Part shown: one piece after another, positions 27,829-39,233 of the stretch | How the letters are laid out: each line of letters begins with the position of its first letter | How positions within the stretch are numbered: the stretch's first letter is position 1 | Source of the DNA: Candidatus Caccalectryoclostridium excrementigallinarum | GTDB taxonomy: Bacteria > Bacillota > Clostridia > Christensenellales > UBA3700 | Length of the DNA stretch: 64,000 bases | Direction of reading: 5' to 3' | Assembly (NCBI GenBank): GCA_018714485.1 | Contig: DVNJ01000001.1 | Coordinates: forward strand, 62,001-126,000 | Position numbers and translations under genes: made by a program | Notes under the pieces: generated by a model | What the model saw: the letters and a program-made list of their open reading frames with translations, nothing else | The model's database searches: none | Told to the model about the DNA's origin: nothing

Positions 27829-27860
27829 TTTAATAGTAAAATACTTTATGGAGGCTGATC

Positions 27861-29788
<1,928 letters not shown>

Positions 29789-29805
29789 TAACCCCGCAAA
29801 AACAT

Positions 29806-29837
29806 AAGGGCAGGTCTCGTACCTGCCCTTTTTTATT
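29806..29837 (+). terminator. Rho-independent terminator after groEL
   Basis: AAGGGCAGGT-CTCGT-ACCTGCCCTTTTTT. Confidence 0.88.
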
Positions 29838-29852
29838 TGAATAGGCTTGTTT

Positions 29853-30362
29853 TCACGAAGGCGCGCCGTCCGTCTTTGACATTATTTTGGCGAGTCTCCC
29901 CCGCTCGGCGTCGTAGATCTCCGCCGCTTCGCCCAAATAAACCCCGAGGTCGAGATCGCGCGAAAGTCCGTCCTCTATCTCCTTTTGCGCGTTTTTCACA
30001 TATTCTTTCGCCTTGGTGAGCAGCGCCTTGTCCACCGCATCGGTCATGGATTCGCAATATCTCACCCATTTCGAGGCGAACACGGCGAGCCGCTCTCCTT
30101 CGAGCGCATAGCGCACTTTCGCGGCATATTCTATCTGCTTCGCCTTCTCCACCGCCTGCGTGATGGAATTGGTGATGCTGTCCTTGCGCGCGTTGTATTC
30201 CTGCAAGAGTTTTTCCTTGGCGGCGATCTCCGCCTTCTGCGTTTCGATGCGGTCGCGTTGCGCCGCGAGCGAACGCTCGTAATTTTTAGTCAGATTGAGA
30301 ATGTATTCGTCCACCTGCTTGACGTCGTAACCTTTGCGCTTGATCGCGAAATTCTTATCCAT
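29853..30362 (-). CDS. DivIVA-like coiled-coil protein
   Basis: N-terminal FAIKRKGYDVKQVDEYILNLTKNYE then a long coiled coil. Confidence 0.75.
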   Translation of the reverse strand: MDKNFAIKRKGYDVKQVDEYILNLTKNYERSLAAQRDRIETQKAEIAAKEKLLQEYNARKDSITNSITQAVEKAKQIEYAAKVRYALEGERLAVFASKWVRYCESMTDAVDKALLTKAKEYVKNAQKEIEDGLSRDLDLGVYLGEAAEIYDAERGRLAKIMSKTDGAPS

Positions 30363-30479
30363 AAGTTCCTCCTTGCAAATTATAGCGCAAAAGATAGGGA
30401 CGGCGCTTGCCGTCCCCGCGTGAAATTTTGTCGATATTCGAGTTTTTTGCGAAGTATATGTCGAAACTCTTGCTTTTGC

Positions 30480-31898
30480 TCAATTATTGATCAGCTCTTG
30501 CTTCAAGTCGAAAAGCTTCTTGGAAAGGTCGACTTTGAAGATGTGCGGATTGAGTATGCGCTTGTAGCCGTCGTTGAACGCGGCGAACTGCCTGGCGTGG
30601 TAGGCGGCTATCTCCATGACGGACGGCGAGGTGTAGACCTGCTTGCCGCCCACGAACACGGGCACCATCAGCTCTTTCGCCGTGAAGTCGGTCAGCGTCT
30701 TTTTCTTCCATGTGTAGACGGGGTGGAATATCTCCACTTTGTCAAGCCCGACGAAGTTCTCCTCTTTGAGCGCGATGAGATCGGCGATCGCCTCGCCCGT
30801 CTTGTTGTCAAAAAAGCGCACTATCTTTTTCTCGCCGGGATTGGTTATCTTCCCGGGCGTGTCGGACTTTTTCAGCTTGGGCACCATGTTCCCCTTTTCG
30901 TCCTCGATCGCGGCGAGCTTATAAACTCCGCCGAGGCTGGGACAGTCTTCGCTGGTGATGAGCTTGGTGCCTATGCCCCAGGTGTCGATGCACGCGCCCT
31001 GCGCGGCGAGCGACTGCACGACCTTTTCGTCCAGATCGCCGCTGGCGCATATCTTCACTTCTTTCAAGCCCGCTTCGTCGAGCATGCGGCGCGCTTCGCG
31101 GCTCAAATAGGCGAGGTCACCCGAATCAAGGCGGATACCGACGGGCTTATGCCCTTCCGCGATCAGCTCCTTGAAGACTTTTATGGCGTTGGGAACGCCG
31201 CTGTGCAGAGTGTCGTAAGTGTCCACGAGCAGCATGCAGGCGTCGGGATAGATGCGCGAATACGCCTTGAACGCTTCATATTCGCTCGGGAAGCTCATGA
31301 CCCAGCTATGCGAATGAGTTCCCGAAACGGGTACGCCGAACATTTTTCCCGCCAAAACGTTGGAAGTGGAAGCGCAGCCAGCCACCATCGCCGCGCGCGC
31401 GCCATAGATAGCCGCGTCGGGACCTTGAGCGCGGCGCAGTCCGAATTCGGCAACGCTCCCTTTCTTTGTCTCATGCACTATCTTGCTCGCCTTGGTGGCG
31501 ATGAGCGTTTGATGATTGAGAATGCACAATATCGCCGTTTCGATGAGCTGAGCCTCGAACAGGCGCGCCTTTACGGTCAAAATAGGCTCCTGCGGGAAGA
31601 CCACGTCGCCTTCGCGCACGGCATAGATGTCGCCCGTGAATTTGAAATTTTTGAGCAAGGTCAAAAATTCTTCGTCGAAAATGCCCAGCGAGCGCAGATA
31701 GGCGATGTCGTCGTCGGAAAATCTCAGCTCGTTGATATAGTCGATCACCTGCTGCAAGCCGCAGGCTATCGCGTAATTGTTGTTGACGCCGCGATAAAAG
31801 ACGTCAAAAACCGCTATCTTGTCCTTTTGCCCCGTCTTACTGTAACCGTTGAGCATGGTCAGCTGATAAAGATCGGTAAGCAACGTGAGATCTCTCAT
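30480..31898 (-). CDS. pncB: Nicotinate phosphoribosyltransferase
   Basis: LTDLYQLTMLNGY, EFGLRRAQGPDAA, GTHSHSWVMSF, VGIRLDSGDLAYLS. Confidence 0.95.
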   Translation of the reverse strand: MRDLTLLTDLYQLTMLNGYSKTGQKDKIAVFDVFYRGVNNNYAIACGLQQVIDYINELRFSDDDIAYLRSLGIFDEEFLTLLKNFKFTGDIYAVREGDVVFPQEPILTVKARLFEAQLIETAILCILNHQTLIATKASKIVHETKKGSVAEFGLRRAQGPDAAIYGARAAMVAGCASTSNVLAGKMFGVPVSGTHSHSWVMSFPSEYEAFKAYSRIYPDACMLLVDTYDTLHSGVPNAIKVFKELIAEGHKPVGIRLDSGDLAYLSREARRMLDEAGLKEVKICASGDLDEKVVQSLAAQGACIDTWGIGTKLITSEDCPSLGGVYKLAAIEDEKGNMVPKLKKSDTPGKITNPGEKKIVRFFDNKTGEAIADLIALKEENFVGLDKVEIFHPVYTWKKKTLTDFTAKELMVPVFVGGKQVYTSPSVMEIAAYHARQFAAFNDGYKRILNPHIFKVDLSKKLFDLKQELINN

Positions 31899-32806
31899 TT
31901 TTTCATCTCCTCGCCTTCGATCACCTCGCAGCCGTCGCTCTGATCGCCGGAAGACGTCAGGTCGGGATCGGGCGCTTTGTTATATTTATCCAAAAATCTG
32001 AAGCTTATTATGCCTTTATAGTAAAGCGCGATGAGCACGGCGCAAAGAGCCGCCATGCAATAGCATATCACCTGCACTATCCCCACTTCCGTGCCGGGGA
32101 AGGTGGCGTGGTCTATTTTGAGGAATTCCAAACTGCCGCGAACAAGTCCGTACCACATCAGATAGCAAAGCGCGATCATAAACGGCTTGCGCTTGTCTAT
32201 CTTGCGGCGGTACATGACAAGCCCCAAGCAAAGACCGATGAAATTGAGCACTCCTTCATAGAAGAAGAGCGCGCAATGCCAGCTGCCCGTCATGTCGATA
32301 TAGACGGCAAAGGGGAAAAATTGCAGCGCGGGATCTTCGATCTTCAAGCCGTAAAGCTCTTGATTGAAATAGTTGCCCCATCTGCCCATGATCTGTCCCA
32401 CGAGAAGCGCGAGCACGACGAGATCCGCCGTGCGGGCGATGCTGTATTTTTTGTTGCGCAGACAGCAGCAGATTATGCCCAAAACGCCGCCGAAAATGCC
32501 GCCGATGATGGTCAGACCGCCTTCGCGCAGATTAAATACTTTTTTCCAACCTTCCGCCGTGCTGAGGTCGTAAGTGGAACCGATACGCGGAACGACATAG
32601 AAAACGCGGCAGAATATCACCGCCAGCACTACGACCCAGAGAAAGAGTTCGAGCGCAAATTCCATGCCCACGCCCCGCTTTTCCAGCAAGTGCGCCACGA
32701 GCATGAGCGCCAAGAGCATGCCGATCGTGATCATGATGGCATACCAATATATATCCAAGCCGCCTATGGAAAAAGCGACTCTCCCGGGCGCGCACAATAA
32801 ATTCAT
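31895..32806 (-). CDS. lgt: Prolipoprotein diacylglyceryl transferase
   Basis: GGLTIIGGIFGGVLG, GQIMGRWGNYFNQELYG motif, multi-TM. Confidence 0.95.
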   Translation of the reverse strand: MNLLCAPGRVAFSIGGLDIYWYAIMITIGMLLALMLVAHLLEKRGVGMEFALELFLWVVVLAVIFCRVFYVVPRIGSTYDLSTAEGWKKVFNLREGGLTIIGGIFGGVLGIICCCLRNKKYSIARTADLVVLALLVGQIMGRWGNYFNQELYGLKIEDPALQFFPFAVYIDMTGSWHCALFFYEGVLNFIGLCLGLVMYRRKIDKRKPFMIALCYLMWYGLVRGSLEFLKIDHATFPGTEVGIVQVICYCMAALCAVLIALYYKGIISFRFLDKYNKAPDPDLTSSGDQSDGCEVIEGEEMKK

Positions 32807-34065
32807 CGAATATTCACCTTGCAGGCGCCGTCGTTGCGCACGCCGACCTCGAAAACATTCTCTTCGCCGAAAATATCGGACATATACTCGATATATTTTG
32901 CGGTATGCTTTTTATCCACAAAGGCGAGGATCGTACCCGCGAATCCGCCGCCGTGCACCCTGACCGCGCGCACGCCCTTGAAGCGCTTGCTCAGATTGAT
33001 GCCCAAAGGCACGCGCTGGGCGACGTCGCCCTCGGGATAGCAGTTCTGCAAAAGCATATAGGAAGAAAGCCCGCTCGCGTTGATGACCTCGGCAAAGGCG
33101 CTCTCGTTGCCTTTCTTGACCGCTTCCGCACCCGCGTCCACGCGCTTGTTCTCGTCGTAAAAATGCATGGCGCGCATGATGGCTCTGCCGCTGACTTCGT
33201 TTTGCAGCGCGGAGATCTTGTCGTAAAAATCCTCTTCGCTCACTTCACGCAGCGTTTTGCCGCCCAATTTTCCCGCCACGAGCTCCATTTCGCGGCGTAT
33301 CGCGGCATAATTGTCGGTGAGATTGCAATGGTCGCCGCCCGTGTTGGTGATGACGATATCCATGTCGTCAAAGCCCCAATGAATGCTCTCCACTTCGGGA
33401 TCGACGGTGGATTTGAAGTCTATGTAGCTCACGCCGCCGAGCGCGATCGCGCTCTGGTCGAGAAGTCCGCTGGGCTTGCCGAAATAGACGTTTTCGGCAA
33501 AGTAAGAGGCTTTCGCCTTGTCCATGGCGCCGAGCTTGCCGCCGTTATAAAGGCAGTTGAGTATTTCGCAGATGAGAAGTTCGAAACTCGCCGACGAGGA
33601 AACTCCCGCGCCTTTGAAGACATTGCTCTGCGTGGTGGCTTTGAAGCCGCCTATCTTCCAACCGTGATCGAGATAATATTTGCAGATGCCTTTGATGATG
33701 GCGGTCGAATCGCCCTCTTCCTCCTTTATCTTGCTGAGGTCGGCAACGTTGACGAAAACGGGCGGATAGCCCACAGACTCCACGATTATCACGCCGTCGT
33801 CCGTCTTGGTCACGCAGGCGAGCGTGTCCACGGTTATGGACGCGCAGAGCACTTTGCCGTTATTGTGGTCGGTATGATTGCCGCAGACCTCTATCCTGCC
33901 GGGCGAAGAGAAAAATTCGCCTTCGCCGTATTTCGCCGCATGCAGATTGGCGAGCATGGCATAGCGCTCCGCCGCCTGAACGACGTCCGCAGAGCCGTTA
34001 AGACGGGCTATTTCCGCCGCAAAAGCGGGATCGGATAAAAATTCTTTGGCGTTTGACTTACTCAT
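32803..34065 (-). CDS. galK: Galactokinase (GHMP kinase)
   Basis: PGRIEVCGNHTDHNNGKVL, VFKGAGVSSSASFELLICEILN, AVRVHGGGFAGTILAFV. Confidence 0.94.
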   Translation of the reverse strand: MSKSNAKEFLSDPAFAAEIARLNGSADVVQAAERYAMLANLHAAKYGEGEFFSSPGRIEVCGNHTDHNNGKVLCASITVDTLACVTKTDDGVIIVESVGYPPVFVNVADLSKIKEEEGDSTAIIKGICKYYLDHGWKIGGFKATTQSNVFKGAGVSSSASFELLICEILNCLYNGGKLGAMDKAKASYFAENVYFGKPSGLLDQSAIALGGVSYIDFKSTVDPEVESIHWGFDDMDIVITNTGGDHCNLTDNYAAIRREMELVAGKLGGKTLREVSEEDFYDKISALQNEVSGRAIMRAMHFYDENKRVDAGAEAVKKGNESAFAEVINASGLSSYMLLQNCYPEGDVAQRVPLGINLSKRFKGVRAVRVHGGGFAGTILAFVDKKHTAKYIEYMSDIFGEENVFEVGVRNDGACKVNIR

Positions 34066-34095
34066 AACACTCACCTCTTCATTGTCGTTAGTAAG

Positions 34096-34124
34096 ATTAT
34101 AGCACACACGCGCGCGATTGTAAA
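34096..34124 (-). promoter_or_regulatory. Sigma-A-type promoter for galK-lgt-pncB
   Basis: Minus strand TTTACA-17-TATAAT. Confidence 0.8.
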
Positions 34125-34153
34125 TATATAAGAGCGTGCTTGAAGGAAAACTC

Positions 34154-34182
34154 TTGCAAAATGCGCGTAAAAGTCTTATAAT
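34154..34182 (+). promoter_or_regulatory. Sigma-A-type promoter for galT
   Basis: TTGCAA-17-TATAAT. Confidence 0.8.
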
Positions 34183-34198
34183 ATATTCGATCGAATAT
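34183..34198. promoter_or_regulatory. Perfect 16-bp palindrome, candidate operator
   Basis: ATATTCGATCGAATAT directly after the galT -10. Confidence 0.7.
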
Positions 34199-34231
34199 TT
34201 TCGATGCTTAAATAACTTTACGAGGTCATTT

Positions 34232-35764
34232 ATGTTGACGGAAGAACAACTCAGAGAAAAAGTAAGTCAGCTCGTCGCGTACGCGCGCGACCATATCGCC
34301 ATGAACGAGGCGAACAGGATCTATGTGACCAACACCCTGCTCGACTTTTTCGGCTTGACGTATCCCGCGCCCATTCCGGAGAAATACGGAGATTTTCAGA
34401 CGGAGATAGTCGACCCGATCGTTCAACACGCCATCGAAACGGGCAGGATCAAGCCCGAAGAGAACATCCTCTTCGAAACCAAGCTTCTCGGTCTCGTCAC
34501 TCCTTCTCCCGCAGAGGTGATCGCACAGTTCGACGCCATCGCGGGCAACAAGAGCGTCGAGGAAGCCACGACATGGCTCTTCGAGCTGAGCAAGGCGAAC
34601 AATTACATACGCATGCCCGACATACGCAAGAACATCAAATGGTCGCATGAAGGCAAGAGGGGCGACATCGACATCACCATCAACCTCTCCAAGCCCGAAA
34701 AAGACCCCAAGGCGATCGCGGCGGCGAAACTGCTGCCCAAGACGGGCTATCCCGCCTGCATGCTCTGCCCCGAAAACGTGGGCTTTGCCGGCAATCTCAA
34801 CCACCCCGCGCGCCAGACGTTGCGCACTATCCCCATCGAACTTGACGGAGAACCTTGGGAGCTGCAATATTCTCCCTATCAATATTACACCGAACACGTT
34901 ATCGCCTTCTCCTGCGAACACCGTCCCATGGCGGTGACGGACGCGGCTTTCAGAAGGCTGCTCGACTTCGTCGACCTCTTCCCTCACTACTTCATTGGTT
35001 CGAACGCCGCTCTGCCCATTGTCGGCGGCTCGATCCTCACTCACGATCATTATCAGGGCGGAGCCAAGGTCCTGCCCATGATGACGCGCGACTTCCGCAA
35101 GACTTATACCTGCACGCAATATCCCGACGTCAGGATAGGCATACTCGATTGGTATAACTCGGTCGTGCGCGTGTGCGGTAAAGACCGTGAAGGCGTATAT
35201 AATCTTGCAAAACGCGTCCTCGACACATGGCAGAATTGGACGGACGAAGAGGCGAACGTGATCTGCCGCACGGACGATCAGCACAACGCGATCACCCCTA
35301 TCTGCCGCAATAACGAGGGCGAATATGTCTTCGATCTCATCTTGCGCAACAACCGCACGGACGAAAAGCACCCCTACGGCATCTTCCACCCCGAAGAAAG
35401 CATGCACAACATCAAGAAGGAAGGCATCGGCATAATCGAGGTCATGGGCTTGTTCATTCTGCCCGGCAGATTGAAAAAAGAGCTTGCCGAAGTGGAAAAA
35501 TATCTGACCGGCGAGAACATTCTCGACCTCAAGGCGCTCTCGGACGCGGAAAATCCCATGTCCAAGCATGCGCAGATGATCTTGCAGCTCGTCAACGACA
35601 ACGGCAACACCAACTCCGCCGAACGCGCGGAAAAGCTCGTCACCGACTTTGTCAACGACACCTGCGAAAAGATCTTGGAGTGCACGGGCGTCTTCAAGAA
35701 TACCGAAGTCGGACAAAAATGCTTTGACAGATTTATGAAAGAAGGCTTGAACCTGAACGACTGA
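34232..35764 (+). CDS. galT: UDP-glucose--hexose-1-phosphate uridylyltransferase (Firmicute GalT type)
   Basis: MLTEEQLREKVSQLVAYARDHI, CMLCPENVGFAGNLNHPARQTLRTIPIEL, ASFNALPIVGGSILTHDHYQGG-like segment. Confidence 0.94.
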   Translation: MLTEEQLREKVSQLVAYARDHIAMNEANRIYVTNTLLDFFGLTYPAPIPEKYGDFQTEIVDPIVQHAIETGRIKPEENILFETKLLGLVTPSPAEVIAQFDAIAGNKSVEEATTWLFELSKANNYIRMPDIRKNIKWSHEGKRGDIDITINLSKPEKDPKAIAAAKLLPKTGYPACMLCPENVGFAGNLNHPARQTLRTIPIELDGEPWELQYSPYQYYTEHVIAFSCEHRPMAVTDAAFRRLLDFVDLFPHYFIGSNAALPIVGGSILTHDHYQGGAKVLPMMTRDFRKTYTCTQYPDVRIGILDWYNSVVRVCGKDREGVYNLAKRVLDTWQNWTDEEANVICRTDDQHNAITPICRNNEGEYVFDLILRNNRTDEKHPYGIFHPEESMHNIKKEGIGIIEVMGLFILPGRLKKELAEVEKYLTGENILDLKALSDAENPMSKHAQMILQLVNDNGNTNSAERAEKLVTDFVNDTCEKILECTGVFKNTEVGQKCFDRFMKEGLNLND

Positions 35765-35780
35765 CCGCAACAAACGGCAA

Positions 35781-35810
35781 GAGCGCGGCGAAAACCGCGC
35801 TCTTTTTTTG
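35781..35810 (+). terminator. Rho-independent terminator after galT
   Basis: GAGCGCGG-CGAAAA-CCGCGCTCTTTTTTT. Confidence 0.85.
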
Positions 35811-35863
35811 CGTCGAACAGCTTGCGACGCCGCAGCGAAAGAAAACCTCTACAAAGCAAGGAC

Positions 35864-35895
35864 ATGAAAAAACCGCCCTCACGGACGGTTTTTTG
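35864..35895 (-). terminator. Rho-independent terminator for the decarboxylase cluster (possibly bidirectional)
   Basis: AAAAAACCGCCCTCACGGACGGTTTTTT flanked by A and T runs. Confidence 0.7.
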
Positions 35896-35911
35896 CTTGT
35901 TCGTCTGATGA

Positions 35912-37303
35912 TCACACGGGCATTATCTTCTGCTCTACGCTTCCCACTTCCGTATCGACGTGATGCATGTTCGCCTGACGATACTTGAAATAGTTCGTGG
36001 CGACCTGCGGGAAGAGCGCGTAAGAGAGGACGTCCTCTTCCTGCTCGATATATTCCGCGCATTCGGCGCGATATTTGTCCATTTCCGGTTGCAGGAGATC
36101 GGCGGGACGGCAGGTGATGCGCTCCTCGTCGCCGATGGCTTTTTTGACGACTTCGGGGTTAGGCTCTGCGGGAAGTTTTCCGTATTCGCCGCGAAGCACG
36201 CCCTTAGTCTCGGAAGAGACCACCTTATATCTCTCGCCGTAGAAGACGTTGAACACCGCCTGCGTACCGACGATCTGGCTGGTCGGGGTGACCAGAGGCG
36301 GATAGCCGAGATCTTCCCTCACGCGCGGCACTTCCGCGAGCACCTTGTCGTAAAGATCTTCGGCGTGAAGCTGCTTGAGCTGGTTGACCAGGTTGGAAAG
36401 CATGCCGCCGGGAACTTGATAGATGAGCGCCCTGACGTCCGTCTGCAAGGACTTGTCGGTGAGGAAACCGTCCGCTTTGAGCCTCGCCGCAACCTTCTTG
36501 AAGTGCTCGGTCAGCTCGTTGAGCTTGACGATGTCGATACCCGTGTCGTATTCGGTACCCGCAAGCGCGGCGACCATGGGTTCGGTCGCGGGCTGAGAGG
36601 TGCCGTTGCCCAAAGGCGAGAGCGCGCAGTCGATGATGTCCACGCCAGCCTCGATAGCCTTTAAATAAGTGAGGTTGCCCACGCCTGCGGTCTGGTGAGT
36701 ATGCAGGTGAATGGGGATCCTGATTGCGGATTTAAGCTCTTTGACCAACTCGTAAGCCGTGTAAGGGAGCAATATGCCCGCCATATCCTTGATACAAATG
36801 ACGTCCGCGCCCATCTTTTCGAGCTTCTTGGCAAGCTCGACGAAATATTCGTTGGTGTGGACGGGGGACGTGGTGTAGCTGAACGCCGCCTCGCAGATAC
36901 CGCCGTGCTTTTGGCAGGCTTTCATCGCCCTTTCCATGTTGCGGGGGTCGTTGAGCGCGTCGAAGATACGCATGACGGTGATACCGTTTTCGATGGACTT
37001 CTTCACGAATTCGTCCACGACGTCGTCGGCATAGTGCTTATATCCGAGCAGGTTCTGTCCGCGCAGCAGCATTTGCAAAGGCGTTTTGGGCATCGCCTCT
37101 TTGAGCTTGCGCAGTCTCGTCCAGGGATCCTCGTTCAAAAAGCGCAGGCAGGAGTCGAAAGTCGCGCCGCCCCAGCACTCGATCGAATAATAACCTATCT
37201 TGTCGAGCTTGTCGGCAACGGGCAGCATTTCGTCCAATCTCATGCGCGTTGCCGCCTGCGACTGGTGAGCGTCTCTTAAAATAGTTTCCGTTATCTTTAC
37301 CAT
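35912..37303 (-). CDS. Oxaloacetate decarboxylase alpha/pyruvate carboxylase subunit B-like carboxyltransferase (5S type, no attached biotin domain)
   Basis: ITETILRDAHQSQAATRMRLDEMLPVADKLDKIGYYSIECWGGATFDSCLRFLNEDPW. Confidence 0.93.
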   Translation of the reverse strand: MVKITETILRDAHQSQAATRMRLDEMLPVADKLDKIGYYSIECWGGATFDSCLRFLNEDPWTRLRKLKEAMPKTPLQMLLRGQNLLGYKHYADDVVDEFVKKSIENGITVMRIFDALNDPRNMERAMKACQKHGGICEAAFSYTTSPVHTNEYFVELAKKLEKMGADVICIKDMAGILLPYTAYELVKELKSAIRIPIHLHTHQTAGVGNLTYLKAIEAGVDIIDCALSPLGNGTSQPATEPMVAALAGTEYDTGIDIVKLNELTEHFKKVAARLKADGFLTDKSLQTDVRALIYQVPGGMLSNLVNQLKQLHAEDLYDKVLAEVPRVREDLGYPPLVTPTSQIVGTQAVFNVFYGERYKVVSSETKGVLRGEYGKLPAEPNPEVVKKAIGDEERITCRPADLLQPEMDKYRAECAEYIEQEEDVLSYALFPQVATNYFKYRQANMHHVDTEVGSVEQKIMPV

Positions 37304-37320
37304 AATTTACCTCTTTGATC

Positions 37321-38793
37321 TTAGAATACGCCGAAGCAGGCGAGCAATACGCCCGCAGCGACAGCCGAGCCGATAACGCCGGAGACGTTAGGACCCATTG
37401 CGTGCATGAGCAGATAGTTGTTGGGGTTCTCCTCCTGCCCTACGTTGTGCGCGATACGCGCCGCCATAGGAACTGCGGAGACGCCCGCGGCGCCGATGAT
37501 CGGGTTGACCTTGCCCTTGGTGAGCAGGCACATGAGCTTTCCTATCAGCACGCCGCCCGCGGTACCCAAACTGAACGCCACGACACCGATGACCATGATG
37601 AGCAGCGTCTGCTGCGTGAGGAAGGTGTCGGCGGTAGCCTTGGAACCGACCAAAGTACCGAGCAGAATGGTGACGATGTTGATGAGTTCGTTGCTTGCCG
37701 TCTTGGTGAGACGAGGCACGACGCCCGACTCTCTGAACAGGTTACCGAGCATGAGCATACCGATGAGCGGGATCGCCGAAGGCAGAAGCACGCCCACGAT
37801 ACCCGTGACGACCAGCGGGAAGATGACCTTCTCCGTCTTGGAAACGGGACGCAGCTGTTCCATGACTATGCCCCTCTCCTTCTTGGTCGTGAGCAGCTTG
37901 ATGATAGGCGGCTGGATTATCTTGATCAGCGCCATATAAGAGTAAGCCGCAACGGCGATGGACGCCAGCAAGTGAGGCGCCAACTTGGTGGTCACATAGA
38001 TAGCCGTGGGACCGTCCGCGCCGCCGATGATACCGATGGAAGCCGCCTCTTCGCCCGTGAAGCCGATGAGGATAGCCACCGTGAAGGTGATGAAGATACC
38101 CAGCTGAGCCGCCGCGCCCATGAGCATACTGCTCGGGTTGGCGATCATGGGACCAAAGTCGGTCATTGCGCCGATACCCATGAAGATGAGCGGCGGGAAG
38201 ATGACCCATTCGACGCCCTTATAAAGATAATAGAAAATACCTTCGTTGGCGACGATGCCCGTGGCGATCGAAAACTCGTTGCCTGCGTACATGGTGCCCG
38301 CCATGGCGTCCTGCACCGCCTTCAAGACGGTGAACACGCTCTCGTCGGCAGAGGTCATGGGCAGCGCAAGCAAGGTCTTCTGCGCCTCGGCGGAAAGCTC
38401 CGCCCAAGTCGCGGGCAGCGTTTCAAGCCCGGAGAGCGCTCCCTTGAACGCCCCGGGATCGATATTGTATATCCAGGCGATAAGCCCTTCCTGCGAACCT
38501 TTGAAGATGTCCGCGCCCGTCGTGGCGTTGGTCAATATGTATCCCGACGTTCCGTATAAGATGTTATACGCGCCCGGGATATTGATGATAAACATACCGA
38601 AACCGATAGCCACCAGCAAGTTAGGCTCGAATTCTTTATATACCGCCAGATAGATGAGGATACACGCTATCGCCAGCATGATAAAGTTTTTCCAGATGTC
38701 CGCGCCCGTGGTCATGAAGCCCGTGCTCTCCCACAGGGTCTTCATCGCCTCCACGAACTCGAACGAGGAAAATGATGAGAATATATCTACCAT
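37321..38793 (-). CDS. Sodium ion-translocating decarboxylase beta subunit
   Basis: FPPLIFMGIGAMTDFGPMIANPSSMLMGAAAQLGIFITF, GIIGGADGPTAIYVTTKLAPHLLA. Confidence 0.95.
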   Translation of the reverse strand: MVDIFSSFSSFEFVEAMKTLWESTGFMTTGADIWKNFIMLAIACILIYLAVYKEFEPNLLVAIGFGMFIINIPGAYNILYGTSGYILTNATTGADIFKGSQEGLIAWIYNIDPGAFKGALSGLETLPATWAELSAEAQKTLLALPMTSADESVFTVLKAVQDAMAGTMYAGNEFSIATGIVANEGIFYYLYKGVEWVIFPPLIFMGIGAMTDFGPMIANPSSMLMGAAAQLGIFITFTVAILIGFTGEEAASIGIIGGADGPTAIYVTTKLAPHLLASIAVAAYSYMALIKIIQPPIIKLLTTKKERGIVMEQLRPVSKTEKVIFPLVVTGIVGVLLPSAIPLIGMLMLGNLFRESGVVPRLTKTASNELINIVTILLGTLVGSKATADTFLTQQTLLIMVIGVVAFSLGTAGGVLIGKLMCLLTKGKVNPIIGAAGVSAVPMAARIAHNVGQEENPNNYLLMHAMGPNVSGVIGSAVAAGVLLACFGVF

Positions 38794-38808
38794 ACTAACC
38801 TCCGCGGG

Positions 38809-39207
38809 TTACGCTATCGTGCAAAGCAGCGCGCCGGTATCCACGTTGGCGCCTTCGTTTACGCAGTAAGTAATAACGCCGCTCTTGGGAGCCACGACGG
38901 GGGTATCCATCTTCATGGCTTCAAGGGTGATTATCTCCTTGCCCGCCTCTACGCTCGCGCCGTTGGCAAAGCAGAGCTTTTTGACCAGACCGGGCATGGG
39001 GGAATTGACGGGTTCGCCCTTTCCTGCCGCAGCGGGAGCCGGAGCGGGTGCGGGTGCGGGCGCAGCGGGAGCCGGAGCGGGAGCTGCGGCAACGGGTGCG
39101 GGAGCCGCCGCAACGGGTGCGGGTGCGGGAGCCGCGGCGACGCCGCCTATCTCCTCTACTTCCACGGCATAGGATCTTCCATTGACGTTAACATTGAACT
39201 TGCGCAT
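38809..39207 (-). CDS. Biotin carboxyl carrier protein with Ala/Pro linker
   Basis: Biotinylation motif LEAMKMDTPVVAP; linker APAPAPVAAAPAPVAAAPAPAPAAPAPAPAPAP. Confidence 0.95.
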   Translation of the reverse strand: MRKFNVNVNGRSYAVEVEEIGGVAAAPAPAPVAAAPAPVAAAPAPAPAAPAPAPAPAPAAAGKGEPVNSPMPGLVKKLCFANGASVEAGKEIITLEAMKMDTPVVAPKSGVITYCVNEGANVDTGALLCTIA

Positions 39208-39233
39208 TTTTATTTCTCCTTGAATGATTTTCT

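Noticed and set aside
29985-31943. 652-aa plus-strand ORF
   Set aside because: Antisense to pncB and the DivIVA-like gene, both with clear family motifs; the translation is low-complexity Arg/His/Val-rich, typical of shadow ORFs from strong codon bias.
34226-35773. 515-aa minus-strand ORF
   Set aside because: Antisense to galT; no recognisable domain; shadow ORF.
37315-38559. 414-aa plus-strand ORF
   Set aside because: Antisense to the Na+-decarboxylase beta subunit; Arg/Asp/His-rich shadow frame.
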